Shown piece by piece: positions 1 through 7,173 of a stretch of DNA of 13,453 bases. Position numbers and translations under genes: made by a program. The notes beneath the pieces were generated by a model that was given only the letters and a program-made list of their open reading frames with translations, searched no databases and was not told the origin of the DNA. How positions within the stretch are numbered: the stretch's first letter is position 1; each line of letters opens with the position of its first letter. This DNA comes from Chloroflexota bacterium (GTDB lineage Bacteria; Chloroflexota; Anaerolineae; Anaerolineales; UBA11858): contig DAOUWT010000047.1 in NCBI GenBank assembly GCA_030666985.1, forward strand, positions 1 through 13,453. Direction: 5' to 3'.

Positions 1-1335
1 AAAGAGTGTGTAATCATCTCGGTCTACGGCTACAACTTCCAACTCACGGGATGAGAGGAGTGTGATTTCCGGTGGAATAGCTGTGAACTTCTTTGACCGC
101 AACGTGAACAGGCTTTTGACAACCTTTAGCGCGTTTTTAGCTTTAGCATTATCACAACTAACAGTGAAGCGAACTCTCAGGCCAGGATCATTGCGACTGA
201 TTGGGGGAATTTGAAACCTCTCCCGTTTACCAATCACACGGATGCCCTTTTCTTCCAAGCGTTCCACGCGCCCTCCCCACCAATAATCATCTTTGTTCCG
301 CACAGAGCGGGTGATGATACGGGGGGTGATGGGATCGTCGGGGTCACAGGCTTGAGCAATAGAACGCGCCCATTTGTGCAGCATGTGACCAGGGGCAACT
401 ACCAGAACAGGCCAGCGGTCAAGTAACTCCGCCGCGCCAACGCTGGTAGCAGTTTTGCCACTACCCATTTCACCCATGATGATACTTTGCCCATTGTGGC
501 GCATAGCACGGACGGCTGCAATAGCCATGTGCTTTTGGGCTTCGAAGAGACCTCGCTTCTCCCGTCCTGGGAGAGGAGGCAAGCCAAGCGCGGTTTTCCC
601 AACTACATCCCACTCACGCGCTGTGGGCTTGAAATCGTAGAGGGGCTTGTTGCGCGTGAGAAGTGCATCCGCTATCTTGTCAGCGTGCTCAGTGATGAAC
701 TCACCAACTGCGACACTGTCGTTGAGCATCTGCATTTCTCCGTCTTCGTCCACAGTCGTTATGCGAGTAACCAGCTTTTCTCTGGTTGTCACATCCGTGT
801 GAGAGTAACGGCCATCGGCGTCGGTTTTATCCACCCGCTCGACGACCTCAGTCACCTTGTGGATGCTGCCCTTGGCCAACATGCCCGCGAAGGGGATCGT
901 ACCCACCTCACCGGAGGAAATCTCCATGGAGATATGGCCGATCTTTTCAGGGACAATGGGCTGGATGGGCGCACCCGGGGCGCGGACTTGCATCAAGCGT
1001 GAGGTGTCAGGGGCGGTGTCCGCGGCCCGGTTGACCAGGGCCTGGGGGCCGAGGATTGCGGCCTCAAACTTTCCTGCATGTGGGGTAGGGGGGATATTGA
1101 AAAGGGGGGTCCCGCTCGGCTTGAACGTGAACAACGAAACCCGTTCCGCGTCAGCCAGAGCCGTGATGGAATTCACGCCATCTTTTGTAGAATGAACATA
1201 CTCGCGCCTTTTGCCAATGGCCAGAATGACCACTTGCTTAAAACGCTCGTACCTATCCTCACCGGAGAACTTACGAATCACCAAATCCTCATACCAGCCA
1301 AGCAAATGCCGGGCGAGTTTTTCATCTCCCAACAT
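1..1335 (-). CDS. C-terminal part of DUF6094-like methyltransferase fused to P-loop (SNF2/DEAD-like) ATPase, partial at window edge
   Basis: The frame is open for 445 codons from 1335 to the window edge (no stop in forward-phase triplets starting at 1) and continues off the window. The first ~50 residues (LARHLLGWYEDLVIRKF, then RYERFKQVVILAIGKR) are the natural continuation of the methyltransferase domain encoded just upstream in another frame. A middle domain of roughly 150 residues follows. Then comes a Walker A loop, GEMGSGKTATS (451-474), and a motif-Ia-like VLVVAPGHMLHKW, as in SNF2/DEAD-type helicases. Motif II and later motifs are not clearly seen before the edge. Methyltransferase remainder and ATPase share one frame, so the original product was probably a fusion. 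Helicase-type ATPases next to or fused with methyltransferases are common in mobile elements and in restriction or other defence loci; that role is inference. An ATG at 1333-1335 exists, but AGGA lies only 2 nt before it, so independent initiation looks weak. Confidence 0.75.
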   Translation of the reverse strand, partial: MLGDEKLARHLLGWYEDLVIRKFSGEDRYERFKQVVILAIGKRREYVHSTKDGVNSITALADAERVSLFTFKPSGTPLFNIPPTPHAGKFEAAILGPQALVNRAADTAPDTSRLMQVRAPGAPIQPIVPEKIGHISMEISSGEVGTIPFAGMLAKGSIHKVTEVVERVDKTDADGRYSHTDVTTREKLVTRITTVDEDGEMQMLNDSVAVGEFITEHADKIADALLTRNKPLYDFKPTAREWDVVGKTALGLPPLPGREKRGLFEAQKHMAIAAVRAMRHNGQSIIMGEMGSGKTATSVGAAELLDRWPVLVVAPGHMLHKWARSIAQACDPDDPITPRIITRSVRNKDDYWWGGRVERLEEKGIRVIGKRERFQIPPISRNDPGLRVRFTVSCDNAKAKNALKVVKSLFTLRSKKFTAIPPEITLLSSRELEVVAVDRDDYTLF

Positions 1336-1768
1336 GTTCCTGGGGAATGATGATAATCTGATGACCACCATCAACCAGCCTGGGTGTGGACTCAATCACG
1401 AATAGCCGCTCGTGGCGAATTTTGCGCCCGCCAGTGTCTTCCCGTTGACTCCAGTCATAGGGCGGATTGTTGAAAATCATGCTCGTAGTGCGACTTCCCC
1501 ATCTGACGCTATAAAACGAGACAGGCAGCACCTTGTCGAGTTTTTCTTCAGCTTCCGCTGCTCGTGAGTAGGAGAGTTCAATTCCCCAGGTTTCTACGTC
1601 TGCTTGACCGATGCCTGTTACCAGGCCGGTCAAGGCTTCCCCGGTTCCTGCACAAGGATCACAAACCCGGTAAGGGGCTGTAGCATGGAAATAAGACGAA
1701 ATCTTATCGACCACGCTGGCAGGGGTGGGGTAATACAACAATTTTGCACGTGCGGCTAGTCTAGCCAT
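1322..1768 (-). CDS. DUF6094-like N6-adenine DNA methyltransferase, N-terminal part, frameshifted
   Basis: The 148 residues carry an AdoMet-binding motif I (CDPCAGTGEAL, about residues 37-47) and catalytic motif IV NPPYDW, the N/D-P-P-Y signature of amino-methyltransferases acting on adenine. The N-terminus MARLAARAKLLYYPTP and the end GGHQIIIIPQEHV match what I recall of the DUF6094 family, but the family domain should be about twice as long. The missing half lies immediately downstream in the next frame. Removing one base from the GGG run (forward CCC at 1328-1330) gives HVGDEKLARHLLGWYEDL without a stop. So this is probably a frameshifted gene or a sequencing error in one fusion gene. The start is well supported by GGAGGT six bases before the ATG. 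It is transcribed divergently from the AbiE pair. The target sequence and whether it modifies DNA cannot be told. Confidence 0.8.
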   Translation of the reverse strand: MARLAARAKLLYYPTPASVVDKISSYFHATAPYRVCDPCAGTGEALTGLVTGIGQADVETWGIELSYSRAAEAEEKLDKVLPVSFYSVRWGSRTTSMIFNNPPYDWSQREDTGGRKIRHERLFVIESTPRLVDGGHQIIIIPQEHVGR

Positions 1769-1961
1769 AGTTTTACCTCCGTTTGGTAAAGTAACTTTTC
1801 GCGAAAAAGTATTTTGTACGTCTGATAATGTCTGTTAGGAGATTCGTTTCTCCTAATCAACACTGGTAACGCTGCTTCTACAAGTGCTGATCAGGGTAAA
1901 AGAAAGGAGAAGATCACAGAAAGCTATTGCAATAACTTGTCATCTATGCTAAACTTAGAAT
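1769..1961. promoter_or_regulatory. Divergent intergenic region between methyltransferase and AbiE operon
   Basis: 193 bp with no gene. It holds the methyltransferase Shine-Dalgarno (reverse of ACCTCC just right of 1768), a small hairpin (1835-1856), an 8-bp palindrome CTGATCAG (1887-1894) and a 10-bp palindrome TATTGCAATA (1925-1934) just before the AbiEi start. Both promoters must lie here, but I see no convincing -35/-10 pair for either. AbiEi-family antitoxins are known to autoregulate by binding inverted repeats in their promoter, so the palindromes are candidate operators. Confidence 0.5.
1835..1856. repeat. Small hairpin (8-bp stem) in divergent intergenic region
   Basis: TTAGGAGA and TCTCCTAA form a perfect 8-bp stem around the loop TTCGTT. 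It has no following T-run, so it is not an obvious terminator. It may be an operator or a transcript 5' structure. Confidence 0.4.
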
Positions 1962-2600
1962 ATGAAATTTGAGCGATTACTGGAATTAGTAGGAAATGAA
2001 CCCCTTTTTGAATCCGCCCTGCTTCTGGCCGGAGAGGTCAAACCAGACAACGTGCACCTGCAGCTCACACGTTGGAAGAACTCCGGGCGCATTTACCAAC
2101 TGCGCCGGGGGTTATACGCTCTTGCTCCTCCCTATCAGAAAATCAAACCGCACCCCTTCCTGGTCGCCAACCGTCTTCATAAAGCCTCTTACGTTAGTTG
2201 CCAATCAGCGCTGGGGTTCTATGGCCTGATTCCTGAAATTGTTTCCCAAATTATCAGCGTAACGGGAGCGCGTCCCACTTCTTGGAAAACACCGCTTGGC
2301 GTATACCACTTTCGACATATCAAACCCACTCTATTGCGCGGTTATGAGATGACTGAATTGGTCGATAAACAGCAAGCCTTGGTTGCCAGGCCTGAAAAAG
2401 CATTACTCGACCTGATTTACTTGCAACCGAGAGGCGATGCCCCCGCTTACCTGAAAGAACTGCGCCTACAAAACCTGGATCGGTTTGACTTGGATGAGCT
2501 TCACAAGCAGGTAACTCATTTCGATACCCCCAAGCTATACCGTGCCTTAGAAGTGATCCTCTCACTTGTAGAAACTGAACAGGAGTATGAAAGCTTATGA
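1962..2600 (+). CDS. AbiEi-like type IV antitoxin (winged-helix repressor)
   Basis: A 212-residue protein with an N-terminal winged-helix region (about residues 10-55, ending GRIYQLRRGLYAL). This is followed by the conserved body of AbiEi-type antitoxins, including SYVSCQSALGFYGLIPE and RPEKALLDLIY. In characterised AbiE systems this protein neutralises the toxin without forming a complex and represses its own operon by binding inverted repeats. The partner nucleotidyltransferase gene starts inside its stop codon (ATGA at 2597-2600), the usual coupling of this pair. The start has no good Shine-Dalgarno; a TATGCT hexamer (1945-1950) placed only 11 bases before the ATG might give a leaderless or very short-leader transcript, but there is no clear -35. 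The family assignment is secure; the subfamily is less so. Confidence 0.85.
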   Translation: MKFERLLELVGNEPLFESALLLAGEVKPDNVHLQLTRWKNSGRIYQLRRGLYALAPPYQKIKPHPFLVANRLHKASYVSCQSALGFYGLIPEIVSQIISVTGARPTSWKTPLGVYHFRHIKPTLLRGYEMTELVDKQQALVARPEKALLDLIYLQPRGDAPAYLKELRLQNLDRFDLDELHKQVTHFDTPKLYRALEVILSLVETEQEYESL

Positions 2601-3415
2601 AAGATTATCTAGCCGAACAGGTTCAAGAAGCACTCGATCCGACCCAAGGCCTCAATGTGACCCGTGAATATCTCCAAGCGCGTATCCTAGGAGCTTTGCA
2701 GAGTTGTGGAGCGATGCTCTCGCTGGCTTTCCACGGTGGTACAGCGCTACGCTTTTTATATGCTCACGAAAGATACTCCGAAGACCTGGATTTTGCCCTG
2801 GAACGCTCCCCAGGAGAATATGACTTCCGACGCTACCTTCAAGCTATCCGTACTGAACTGACTCCCGAAGGCTATACCGTTGAGTTGAAAGTCAATGATC
2901 AGAAGACAGTTCACAGCGCCTTCGTGCGCTTTCCGGGTTTAATGTATGAACTGGGTTTGTCTGGGCAACGCAACCAGGTCTTGGCCGTAAAGATCGAAGT
3001 AGATACAAATCCCCCGGCTGGCGCTCAACTGGAAACCACAGTGACGCGCCGTTTTGTCGTTCTCCAACTTCAACACCACGACCAGGCCAGCCTTCTAGCC
3101 GGAAAACTGCACGCTGTTTTGCAGCGCAGCTACACAAAAGGCCGGGATTTTTTTGATTTGCTCTGGTATCTCTCCGACCAAAACTGGCCGTCCCCCAATT
3201 TGGTGATGCTCAATCATGCCCTTCAACAATCGGATTGGGCGGGGCCAGAACTCACAGAAACTAACTGGCGAGCCATCACCCATGAACGCCTCCAAACGGT
3301 GGCCTGGAATCAAGTTCTGGACGATGTTCAGGTATTCTTGAGGCCCAGTTTTGATATCCAATTACTGACCAAAGAAAATCTGGAACGTGTGCTGCTTGGC
3401 TCGGATGGGGGATAA
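2597..3415 (+). CDS. AbiEii/AbiGii-family nucleotidyltransferase toxin
   Basis: A 272-residue protein of the DUF1814/AbiEii family. It shows the nucleotidyltransferase core: GGTALR (residues 47-52), then SEDLDFAL with the metal-binding D63 and D65, IEVDTNPP (133-140) as the later acidic strand, and the family signatures AGKLHAVLQR (168-177) and RDFFDLLWYL (183-192). All expected catalytic elements are present and the length is normal, so the toxin looks intact. Known AbiE-type toxins are GTP- or NTP-dependent nucleotidyltransferases; relatives (MenT) add nucleotides to tRNA acceptor ends, arresting growth, and some protect against phage. It overlaps the antitoxin gene by 4 bp (ATGA), implying translational coupling. 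It lies beside the methyltransferase-ATPase gene, which suggests a defence or element-stability role, an inference from context. Confidence 0.88.
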   Translation: MKDYLAEQVQEALDPTQGLNVTREYLQARILGALQSCGAMLSLAFHGGTALRFLYAHERYSEDLDFALERSPGEYDFRRYLQAIRTELTPEGYTVELKVNDQKTVHSAFVRFPGLMYELGLSGQRNQVLAVKIEVDTNPPAGAQLETTVTRRFVVLQLQHHDQASLLAGKLHAVLQRSYTKGRDFFDLLWYLSDQNWPSPNLVMLNHALQQSDWAGPELTETNWRAITHERLQTVAWNQVLDDVQVFLRPSFDIQLLTKENLERVLLGSDGG

Positions 3416-3467
3416 AAACGATGTTACAATATGTTGACTAAAACATTAAGAATAAGGAGACAACCTT

Positions 3468-4469
3468 ATGGCTAATAAGCTAATTACCCCCCTGATTTTT
3501 CTACTTGTCTTGTTGTTACCCGCCTGTGCGACACCGCCGCCGACCCCAACCGCAACCGATGTCCCAAAACGGATAACGACTACCCTGCCAACAGCGACTA
3601 GTGATGAGGTGGAGGAGGAGCCGACGGCGACTGAGACGCCAGAAGACACCGCCACGCCAGAACCGACGGTCACTCTCTCCCCCGCCCCCACAGTAGAGCC
3701 AGGAGCGGTCTTGCCGTTGCCTGAGGATTCAGCCGATTGGCAGGAGCTGCATGTTTACAGCACCACCAGTGCAGAGACAGGTCAGGAGGTGGAGGTGATT
3801 ATTTATCAGGGAGAGGTGATTGAGATTAGTCCAGCTCCGCTGGATAAGAATGGTGAGGTTTTTCCCAACATGATGACTTTGGCGGAGTTTGCGGCGCGAA
3901 CAAATGGGTTTGAGAAGGTGGCGGCGTCAATTCATGCTGATGCGGAGGGCAACTTTCCGGCGATTGAGGTGTCAGCTGAGGTGATGAAGATGGTGGTGTT
4001 AGACACTAGTCAGTGGCAGAAACATAATTGGATGCTTGGCGGATGGGAGGATTCAGTTGGCGAGCATCACTCTATACTATTGATTTGGGGCCATCATTCT
4101 CAAATGCTCCAACAGCTGGATGAGGAGGGTGATGTGGCTGAGATTACAGAAAGAAGTGGTATGTTGAATCGAGTGAGCCAAAAGTCAGCTGATGGTGCGT
4201 TGACGTTTGATTTGCCAGGTCATACTGGCACCGGTGACCATAGTGTTCAACTTGCAGTGGGAGATGAGATTTTAGTTGCGGTTGAGGTAGGGGGTGACAA
4301 CAATTCTTTAACATTCAATCAAGCAACTGAGGTAAACGGCTCACTGACATCTTTAGAAGATTTAAACTTATTGCTGTTGAAAAATGAAAAAGCAGTTTTT
4401 TCCAAAATGGGTGCGGAGTGGTTGCTTATAGCTCTGAGCTATTTCATTGATGATTCCAACACTCAGTAA
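3468..4469 (+). CDS. Lipoprotein with Thr/Pro-rich linker, function unknown
   Basis: A 333-residue protein with a lipoprotein signal peptide: a short KL-containing N-terminus, a hydrophobic stretch LITPLIFLLVLLL and the lipobox L-P-A-C with Cys20 as the predicted lipidation site. Residues 21-78 form a low-complexity linker rich in T, P, E and A, typical of surface lipoproteins in Chloroflexota. The remaining ~250 residues look globular, mixed alpha/beta, with no motif I recognise. The start is supported by AAGGAGA (3454-3460) seven bases upstream. It leads a group of three plus-strand genes for membrane-attached or secreted proteins, though 52 bp and a candidate new promoter separate it from the second. 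It is probably anchored on the outer face of the cytoplasmic membrane; the ligand or partner is unknown. Confidence 0.8.
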   Translation: MANKLITPLIFLLVLLLPACATPPPTPTATDVPKRITTTLPTATSDEVEEEPTATETPEDTATPEPTVTLSPAPTVEPGAVLPLPEDSADWQELHVYSTTSAETGQEVEVIIYQGEVIEISPAPLDKNGEVFPNMMTLAEFAARTNGFEKVAASIHADAEGNFPAIEVSAEVMKMVVLDTSQWQKHNWMLGGWEDSVGEHHSILLIWGHHSQMLQQLDEEGDVAEITERSGMLNRVSQKSADGALTFDLPGHTGTGDHSVQLAVGDEILVAVEVGGDNNSLTFNQATEVNGSLTSLEDLNLLLLKNEKAVFSKMGAEWLLIALSYFIDDSNTQ

Positions 4470-4509
4470 CTGATATAAATCCCGGTAGTCAACCACAGTT
4501 ATTTGTTGC

Positions 4510-4515
4510 TATGAT
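4510..4515 (+). promoter_or_regulatory. Candidate -10 element (TATGAT) for a leaderless gene
   Basis: TATGAT ends six bases before the ATG at 4522, which would put the transcription start on or next to the A of the start codon. There is no Shine-Dalgarno before this ATG, consistent with a leaderless message. The -35 region is weak, so confidence is limited. Confidence 0.35.
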
Positions 4516-4521
4516 GAAGAC

Positions 4522-5130
4522 ATGAGTCGGTCTGATTTATGGCGTTTCTTATTATTTCTTGGATTATTAGGTTTAATCATAGCTGGTTTTATTTGGTTTT
4601 TATATTTACGCCAAGACCGGATTACTCACTTACAGCTTGAAGCTCCAATGGAGCAACAAAAACCCCAGTTTGATAAATTTGATGTCGAGCGTCAGGAGTT
4701 AGATCCAGTCCAAGATTCAGATCAGCTTGATATTAAGCAAGAAGCGAGTTTATACACTGCACTCAAGACTTTGCGAGGAGAAGTAGTGCGCTTTGTCCCT
4801 ACTGAGCGCTCATTAGTTATCAAGCCTACCAAGAATGATGTGTTGGGCACTAAGCCAGTCACAGTTGATCTCAATCAACTGGATGAAATTGTGTGTTGGC
4901 CAGAATATTATCAAGCTAATGATGGTAGTAAAGTAGCGTTGAGCGAAGCATATATCACCATCCAACCCACCAGAGAAGAGTTTTATTGGACCAATCAAAA
5001 AGTCTGGCCGTATAACAAGGCGGCGGGGCAGATCGCGAGCGATCGTCATGTGTTGGTAAAACTAGATCAGGATTTAACTGCAGCTAAGTTAGTGGCTAGT
5101 CAATTAGTGATCGTGGGGTGTAAATGGTGA
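4522..5130 (+). CDS. Single-pass membrane protein, extracytoplasmic domain, unknown function
   Basis: A 202-residue protein with one hydrophobic helix at residues 8-28 (LWRFLLFLGLLGLIIAGFIWFLYL) followed by LRQ and a soluble domain. By charge the N-terminus is probably inside and the rest outside. After a polar linker (30-75), residues 78-200 alternate hydrophobic and polar in strand-like runs (GEVVRFVPTERSLVIKP, VTVDLNQLDEIVCW, YITIQP, LVASQLVIVGCKW). I read this as a small beta-rich domain with two Cys, but no named family is recognised. Its 3' end overlaps the next gene by 7 bp, so the two are probably translated together and the proteins may act together. Base composition is visibly more AT-rich than the flanking host-like genes. 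Confidence 0.72.
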   Translation: MSRSDLWRFLLFLGLLGLIIAGFIWFLYLRQDRITHLQLEAPMEQQKPQFDKFDVERQELDPVQDSDQLDIKQEASLYTALKTLRGEVVRFVPTERSLVIKPTKNDVLGTKPVTVDLNQLDEIVCWPEYYQANDGSKVALSEAYITIQPTREEFYWTNQKVWPYNKAAGQIASDRHVLVKLDQDLTAAKLVASQLVIVGCKW

Positions 5131-6566
5131 AAAAGATCTTGATTAGCTTGGTGATGGTGGGGATATTTGTAGTTGGGTGGCAGTTATTAGCTAAGCCAAC
5201 CCAAGCAGCTTGTGATACTTACACTTATGAATATTGTGATATGCCTCCAGGTGAGTGTGGGGGGATTTGCATCATGTGTTCAAGTCCAGGCTCAGGCTGC
5301 ATTGGCCCCACTCAGTGTATCGTAGATAGTGGGCAGTTTACCCGGATCGGGACTGGTGAGTATGAATATACCGGTTGTTATTGTGATGGGGATCTTACAG
5401 CCAATGCTGATTGCAACACCTGCTCTTTAGAGGGTGATAATTTGCAAACTATTGCTGCCTGCGATGACACTAACGGCACGGGCTGTGGATGGGTAGATGA
5501 TCCTCCTAGCCCTTATGGCGGATTTTACCTTGGCACCTGCGCTGGTTGTACAAAGGGAGCTGAAATTGAGGACTACGAATACTGCGTAGACACCGTCTGG
5601 AACAATTGCTGCACCCCACCAGATGATTCTGGCTCTGGCACTTGTGGTGATGGCACTTGTAGCTCTACTGAGGACTGTAATACCTGTGAGGCAGATTGTG
5701 GAGTTTGTTCTGGCTCGTGCAGTACCGTTACCGCCGATATCCAAGCCAATGGCTCAGATGTTGACATCACGGTTGATGATGATTTTACCTTGAGTTGGGC
5801 TAGTGCTAATGCTGATTCTTGTACTCTCAACAGTCTGTCAGTTGGTTTAAATGGCAGTCAGTCTTTTACCGAGCAAGGCTCTGGCGATTACTACTATGAG
5901 TTTTATTGCCAAAATACATGTGGTAATAGCGACACTGATTCTATTACTGTGACGGTTGGCTGTGGCACAATTAATGCTGATATCAAGGTTAATGGTTCTG
6001 ATGGACCCATCACAGTTGATGATGACTATACTCTTAGCTGGACTAGCACCAATGCTGATGATTGCACGCTGGATGGCAGCGCCGTGGCCTTGAATGACAG
6101 TCAAGTCGAGACAGCAGATGTGAATGGCACTTATACATACTTACTCAGCTGTGATAATTTTTGCACTGATGTGGCAGAAGATGCGGTCGAGGTGACAGTG
6201 GACTTGTGCGGAGATGGAGTGTGTGCAGCGTTTGAGAATTGCTTGGATTGTCCTGTTGACTGTGGTGCTTGTTCTACTGCCTGGTGGCAGGTGTGGGGTG
6301 GGCATTTAGCAGCAGAGATTGATAGTAGCAATGGGATTTTGTCGCTGATTAATGATTTAACGTGTGTCAAGCCAGACTGCTATCCATATCTTTCAGCTCA
6401 AGATCGGGCGAGTAGTCCTGATAGTGATGGTTTTGCTCTAACTTTTCTTGAAGTGCTTTACTCTCTTTGCCGTTTCTGCGGTTCCAGGTGGACGTCTGTT
6501 GGGGTAGGCGGTGGTCAAGCTGGGCGAAAAAGCCTTCCCACTGGGACGCTGACCAGGCCCGGGTAG
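5124..6566 (+). CDS. Secreted Cys-rich protein with two Ig-like repeats, 3' end replaced (truncated)
   Basis: The 480-residue reading frame begins with a Sec signal peptide (LISLVMVGIFVVGWQLLAKP, likely cleaved after TQA at 28). A Cys-rich N-terminal part (30-170) follows. Then a CGDG/C-x2-C/DCG-x-C motif appears twice (174-195 and 362-383), enclosing two homologous Ig-like modules (198-279 and 280-360) that share NGSD..ITVDDD and TLSW-S-NAD-CTL. After the second motif comes STAWWQVWGGHLAAEI. This architecture and the WWQVWGG run remind me of secreted proteins of Patescibacteria (CPR). From about residue 440 (near 6445) the translation is merely antisense to a GC-rich minus-strand gene, so the true 3' end has been lost and replaced. 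Translation is coupled to the upstream gene by a 7-bp overlap. Role unknown; surface adhesion or cell contact is a guess. Confidence 0.78.
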   Translation: MVKKILISLVMVGIFVVGWQLLAKPTQAACDTYTYEYCDMPPGECGGICIMCSSPGSGCIGPTQCIVDSGQFTRIGTGEYEYTGCYCDGDLTANADCNTCSLEGDNLQTIAACDDTNGTGCGWVDDPPSPYGGFYLGTCAGCTKGAEIEDYEYCVDTVWNNCCTPPDDSGSGTCGDGTCSSTEDCNTCEADCGVCSGSCSTVTADIQANGSDVDITVDDDFTLSWASANADSCTLNSLSVGLNGSQSFTEQGSGDYYYEFYCQNTCGNSDTDSITVTVGCGTINADIKVNGSDGPITVDDDYTLSWTSTNADDCTLDGSAVALNDSQVETADVNGTYTYLLSCDNFCTDVAEDAVEVTVDLCGDGVCAAFENCLDCPVDCGACSTAWWQVWGGHLAAEIDSSNGILSLINDLTCVKPDCYPYLSAQDRASSPDSDGFALTFLEVLYSLCRFCGSRWTSVGVGGGQAGRKSLPTGTLTRPG

Positions 6567-6744
6567 CTTGGGGGTCATCTCGTCTGACTTCTTTGAGCCG
6601 CTCTCCCAGGAGCTGTTGGGCGAGCTTTTGCAGCAGTTGGGCGTACCGGCCCCGCGCCTGGTCGCTGAGGGAGCGCATTTGCCGTTCTTCGGTCAGCATA
6701 TCTTGCAGGGAACGGTCTTGAAGACTTGTCGCCATCACCATCAA
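6367..6744 (-). pseudogene. Coiled-coil protein fragment, C-terminus lost at junction
   Basis: The reading frame directly follows the stop codon of the next upstream gene in the same frame. Its convincing part is about 95-105 residues: SLQDRSLQDMLTEERQMRSLSDQ, then a helical, charged, Gln/Leu-rich stretch (LLQKLAQQLLGERLKEV) suggesting a coiled coil, then WSASQWEGFFAQLDHRL. Left of about 6450 the frame reads antisense through the Cys-rich gene (NHHYQDYSPDLEL onwards), so its native C-terminus is missing. The start is uncertain: ATG at 6741, another at 6735, or TTG at 6744, none with a Shine-Dalgarno. Translation could be coupled to the upstream stop (6745-6747), or the two could be one gene split by a nonsense change. 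No family recognised. Confidence 0.5.
6430..6470. other. Recombination junction between two truncated, head-on genes
   Basis: To the left the plus strand codes well for the AT-richer Cys-rich secreted protein. To the right only the minus strand has good coding character and the sequence is richer in GC. Both reading frames continue nonsensically across the other gene. The exact breakpoint cannot be fixed by eye; about 6440-6465 is my best estimate. No target repeat or IS end is visible at the point itself. Confidence 0.5.
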
Positions 6745-7128
6745 TCATTGCGAGGCTTGGAGTACGAGTTGGTTGGCGTGCTTTTGGGCAATTATGGCCG
6801 GTTGCTTGGAATGCCCCAACGACCAATCTATGATCGCTTGAACTGTTTCCAACAATGCCTGGCGGGGAGCATCTAGGGGGATAAGGGAAACATCCTCGAA
6901 CTTTCTTGCGAGTTGCTCGCTGGCAAGTTGGGCGTGGATGGGGTCGATGTCTTCCTGGTTGACCATCGTCGTTAGCTTATCCGATGCACGCTGGAGGATT
7001 ACCACCTCCCGCTGGTAGGCCGCTCGCTGCCGGAGCAGTTGCCATTCCCCCCAGGTCAGCACCTGGCCGGGGAGGACGAATCTCCCCAACATCCCCAGGA
7101 GGAGAAGGCCCGCAACCACGGCGACCAC
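6745..7128 (-). pseudogene. Membrane-anchored protein, 5' end cut off by the insertion sequence
   Basis: The listed start is a GTG without a Shine-Dalgarno, and it falls in the middle of a hydrophobic helix. The same frame stays open upstream to about 7176 (ETNLNVTLILSVVAVVAGLLLLGMLGRFVLP in two stretches), running into the IS inverted repeat with no ATG. So the native N-terminus has very probably been removed by the insertion. After the transmembrane segment lies a ~100-residue charged, mostly helical domain (WGEWQLLRQRAAYQREVVIL, ending HANQLVLQASQ). It precedes the coiled-coil fragment by a single stop codon, so the two were likely an operon or even one gene. Function unknown; no family recognised. 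Confidence 0.55.
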
Positions 7129-7173
7129 GCTGAGGATGAGTGTTACGTTCAGGTTGGTCTCGCTAAGGAATGG

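Noticed and set aside
487..1002. 171-codon plus-strand open frame
   Set aside because: It is antisense to the methyltransferase-ATPase frame, which has recognisable motifs; the plus-strand product has none and no ribosome site.
1322..1345. Programmed +1 frameshift in the methyltransferase
   Set aside because: The P-site codon AGA would have to slip onto GAT, a poor match, and no typical RF2-like CTT-TGA signal is present; mutation or sequencing error is simpler.
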